Part shown: piece after piece, positions 63,423 through 64,000 of the stretch
How the letters are laid out: each line of letters begins with the position of its first letter
How positions within the stretch are numbered: position 1 is the stretch's first letter
Assembly: GCA_937897985.1 (NCBI GenBank)
Contig: CALCBD010000032.1
Coordinates: 1 to 64,000 of the forward strand
DNA length: 64,000 bases
DNA from: an uncultured Paludibacter sp.
GTDB taxonomy: Bacteria; Bacteroidota; Bacteroidia; Bacteroidales; Paludibacteraceae
Direction: 5' to 3'
The notes under the pieces: generated by a model
Seen by the model: only the letters and a program-made list of their open reading frames with translations
Told to the model about the DNA's origin: nothing
The model's database searches: none
Made by a program: the position numbers and the translations under genes

Positions 63423-64000
63423 CTATTCTGGTATGCAATAAATTTTATGAATAGGGTATGAAACCTTTGCAAAAGAAGAATTAAAAGAAGCGTCAATTGT
63501 ACCAACTAAAGTTTTTGCATTTAATTTTGCACCTGCATTACACCACTTTACTGAACTTAATGAAGAATCTGCATTTGTAAGACTTAGGGTCTTATAATCT
63601 GAATCTATATTTATTCCATAAGAATAGTTAGAAGCTGCTATTCCATAGTTCGCAGCTATTGAAGTTGGTACACCATTTATAATAACATCCTGACCCATAA
63701 ATTTCACTTTTGAATTTTTTGATAATGTAATCGGCTTTTCATCACATACTCCTGAATTAAAATCAGTAAGATTAACTTCATTTCCTGACGCACCTTCAAC
63801 AGTAATTGGGTTTTTAAATATCACGTTAAATGGGAATACAGATTTCTCCCCATTAGGATAATTTGTGATGAATTCCAGGTTAAATGTAATTAACGATACG
63901 CTCATTGGTGATTTTAATATTAATATTTGCCCAGTATAATTTGAAAAAGAACTTCCTAATGATGTATTAATAGTACCTCCATATCCAGGTAATATCTCGG
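63423..64000 (-). CDS. C-terminal part of an unrecognised protein, 5' end beyond the window
   Basis: The frame is open to the right edge: upstream of the ATG at 63905 it continues (EILPGYGGTINTSLGSSFSN, YTGQILILKSP), so the start lies outside. The visible ~190 residues are polar, beta-rich and Asn/Ser-rich (SNSKVKFMGQDVIINGVPTS-like strands, with GIAASNYSYGINIDSDYKTL). This suits an extracellular or fibre-like protein. No motif of a known family is recognised. Confidence 0.6.
   Translation of the reverse strand, partial: EILPGYGGTINTSLGSSFSNYTGQILILKSPMSVSLITFNLEFITNYPNGEKSVFPFNVIFKNPITVEGASGNEVNLTDFNSGVCDEKPITLSKNSKVKFMGQDVIINGVPTSIAANYGIAASNYSYGINIDSDYKTLSLTNADSSLSSVKWCNAGAKLNAKTLVGTIDASFNSSFAKVSYPIHKIYCIPE

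Overview
The window reads as a chromosomal segment from a member of Bacteroidota, most likely order Bacteroidales. The evidence is gene content (DUF4954, DUF4292, DUF5686, PorQ and a secreted nuclease with a type IX secretion C-terminal domain, a bacterial serine palmitoyltransferase, ATP-dependent PEP carboxykinase, TonB-dependent receptors with carboxypeptidase-like N-terminal domains) and recurrent TAnnTTTG minus-7 promoter elements, typical of this phylum, upstream of many genes. A family such as Paludibacteraceae is possible but is only a guess. No rRNA, tRNA, CRISPR array or insertion sequence was found.

Layout. 1-2172: the distal end of an Rhs/polymorphic-toxin locus, with three displaced C-terminal cassettes, two of them followed by small three-helix membrane proteins that look like paralogous immunity proteins. 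2495-6577: an iron-type alcohol dehydrogenase, aroA, a small membrane protein and a secreted S1/P1 nuclease. 6769-15643: a TonB-dependent receptor, a PhoR/PhoB-like two-component pair, and small secreted proteins and a lipoprotein; four promoters here share an 11-bp-periodic Pho-box-like array at exactly the same distance from the minus-7 box. 15767-18352: PHP phosphatase, metallophosphoesterase, TadA. 18462-28328: a leftward block dut, TPR lipoprotein, DUF4292, EnvC-like, parE, into whose downstream end an AT-rich restriction-modification pair and an AAA/DUF4143 ATPase have been placed. 28851-38463: pckA, xerD, a DUF5686 outer-membrane protein, proC, a minisatellite, an XRE-cupin regulator, an acyl-CoA synthetase and upp. 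38511-42553: DUF4954, hflX and a TonB-like protein (leftward). 42856-47175: porQ-cmk-ispH-pfkA and a low-molecular-weight phosphatase. 47176-50177: an accessory, gene-poor stretch with three copies of an 88-bp hairpin element interleaved with a PKD lipoprotein and a small PD-(D/E)XK nuclease-like gene. 50178-62599: aroE-dedA-TPR (leftward), NUDIX, a TPR/outer-membrane barrel pair, a cysteine-cluster protein, serine palmitoyltransferase and an ABC-F protein whose second ATPase site looks dead. 62703-64000: two small genes and the end of an unrecognised protein leaving the right edge.

The most interesting systems are (i) the Rhs cassette array, in which both the toxin-like tips and their putative immunity proteins are paralogous and membrane-directed, (ii) the predicted four-promoter regulon of the local PhoB-like regulator, and (iii) the hairpin element with an invariant 30-nt loop around lone accessory genes. 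All functional statements are inferred from sequence alone.
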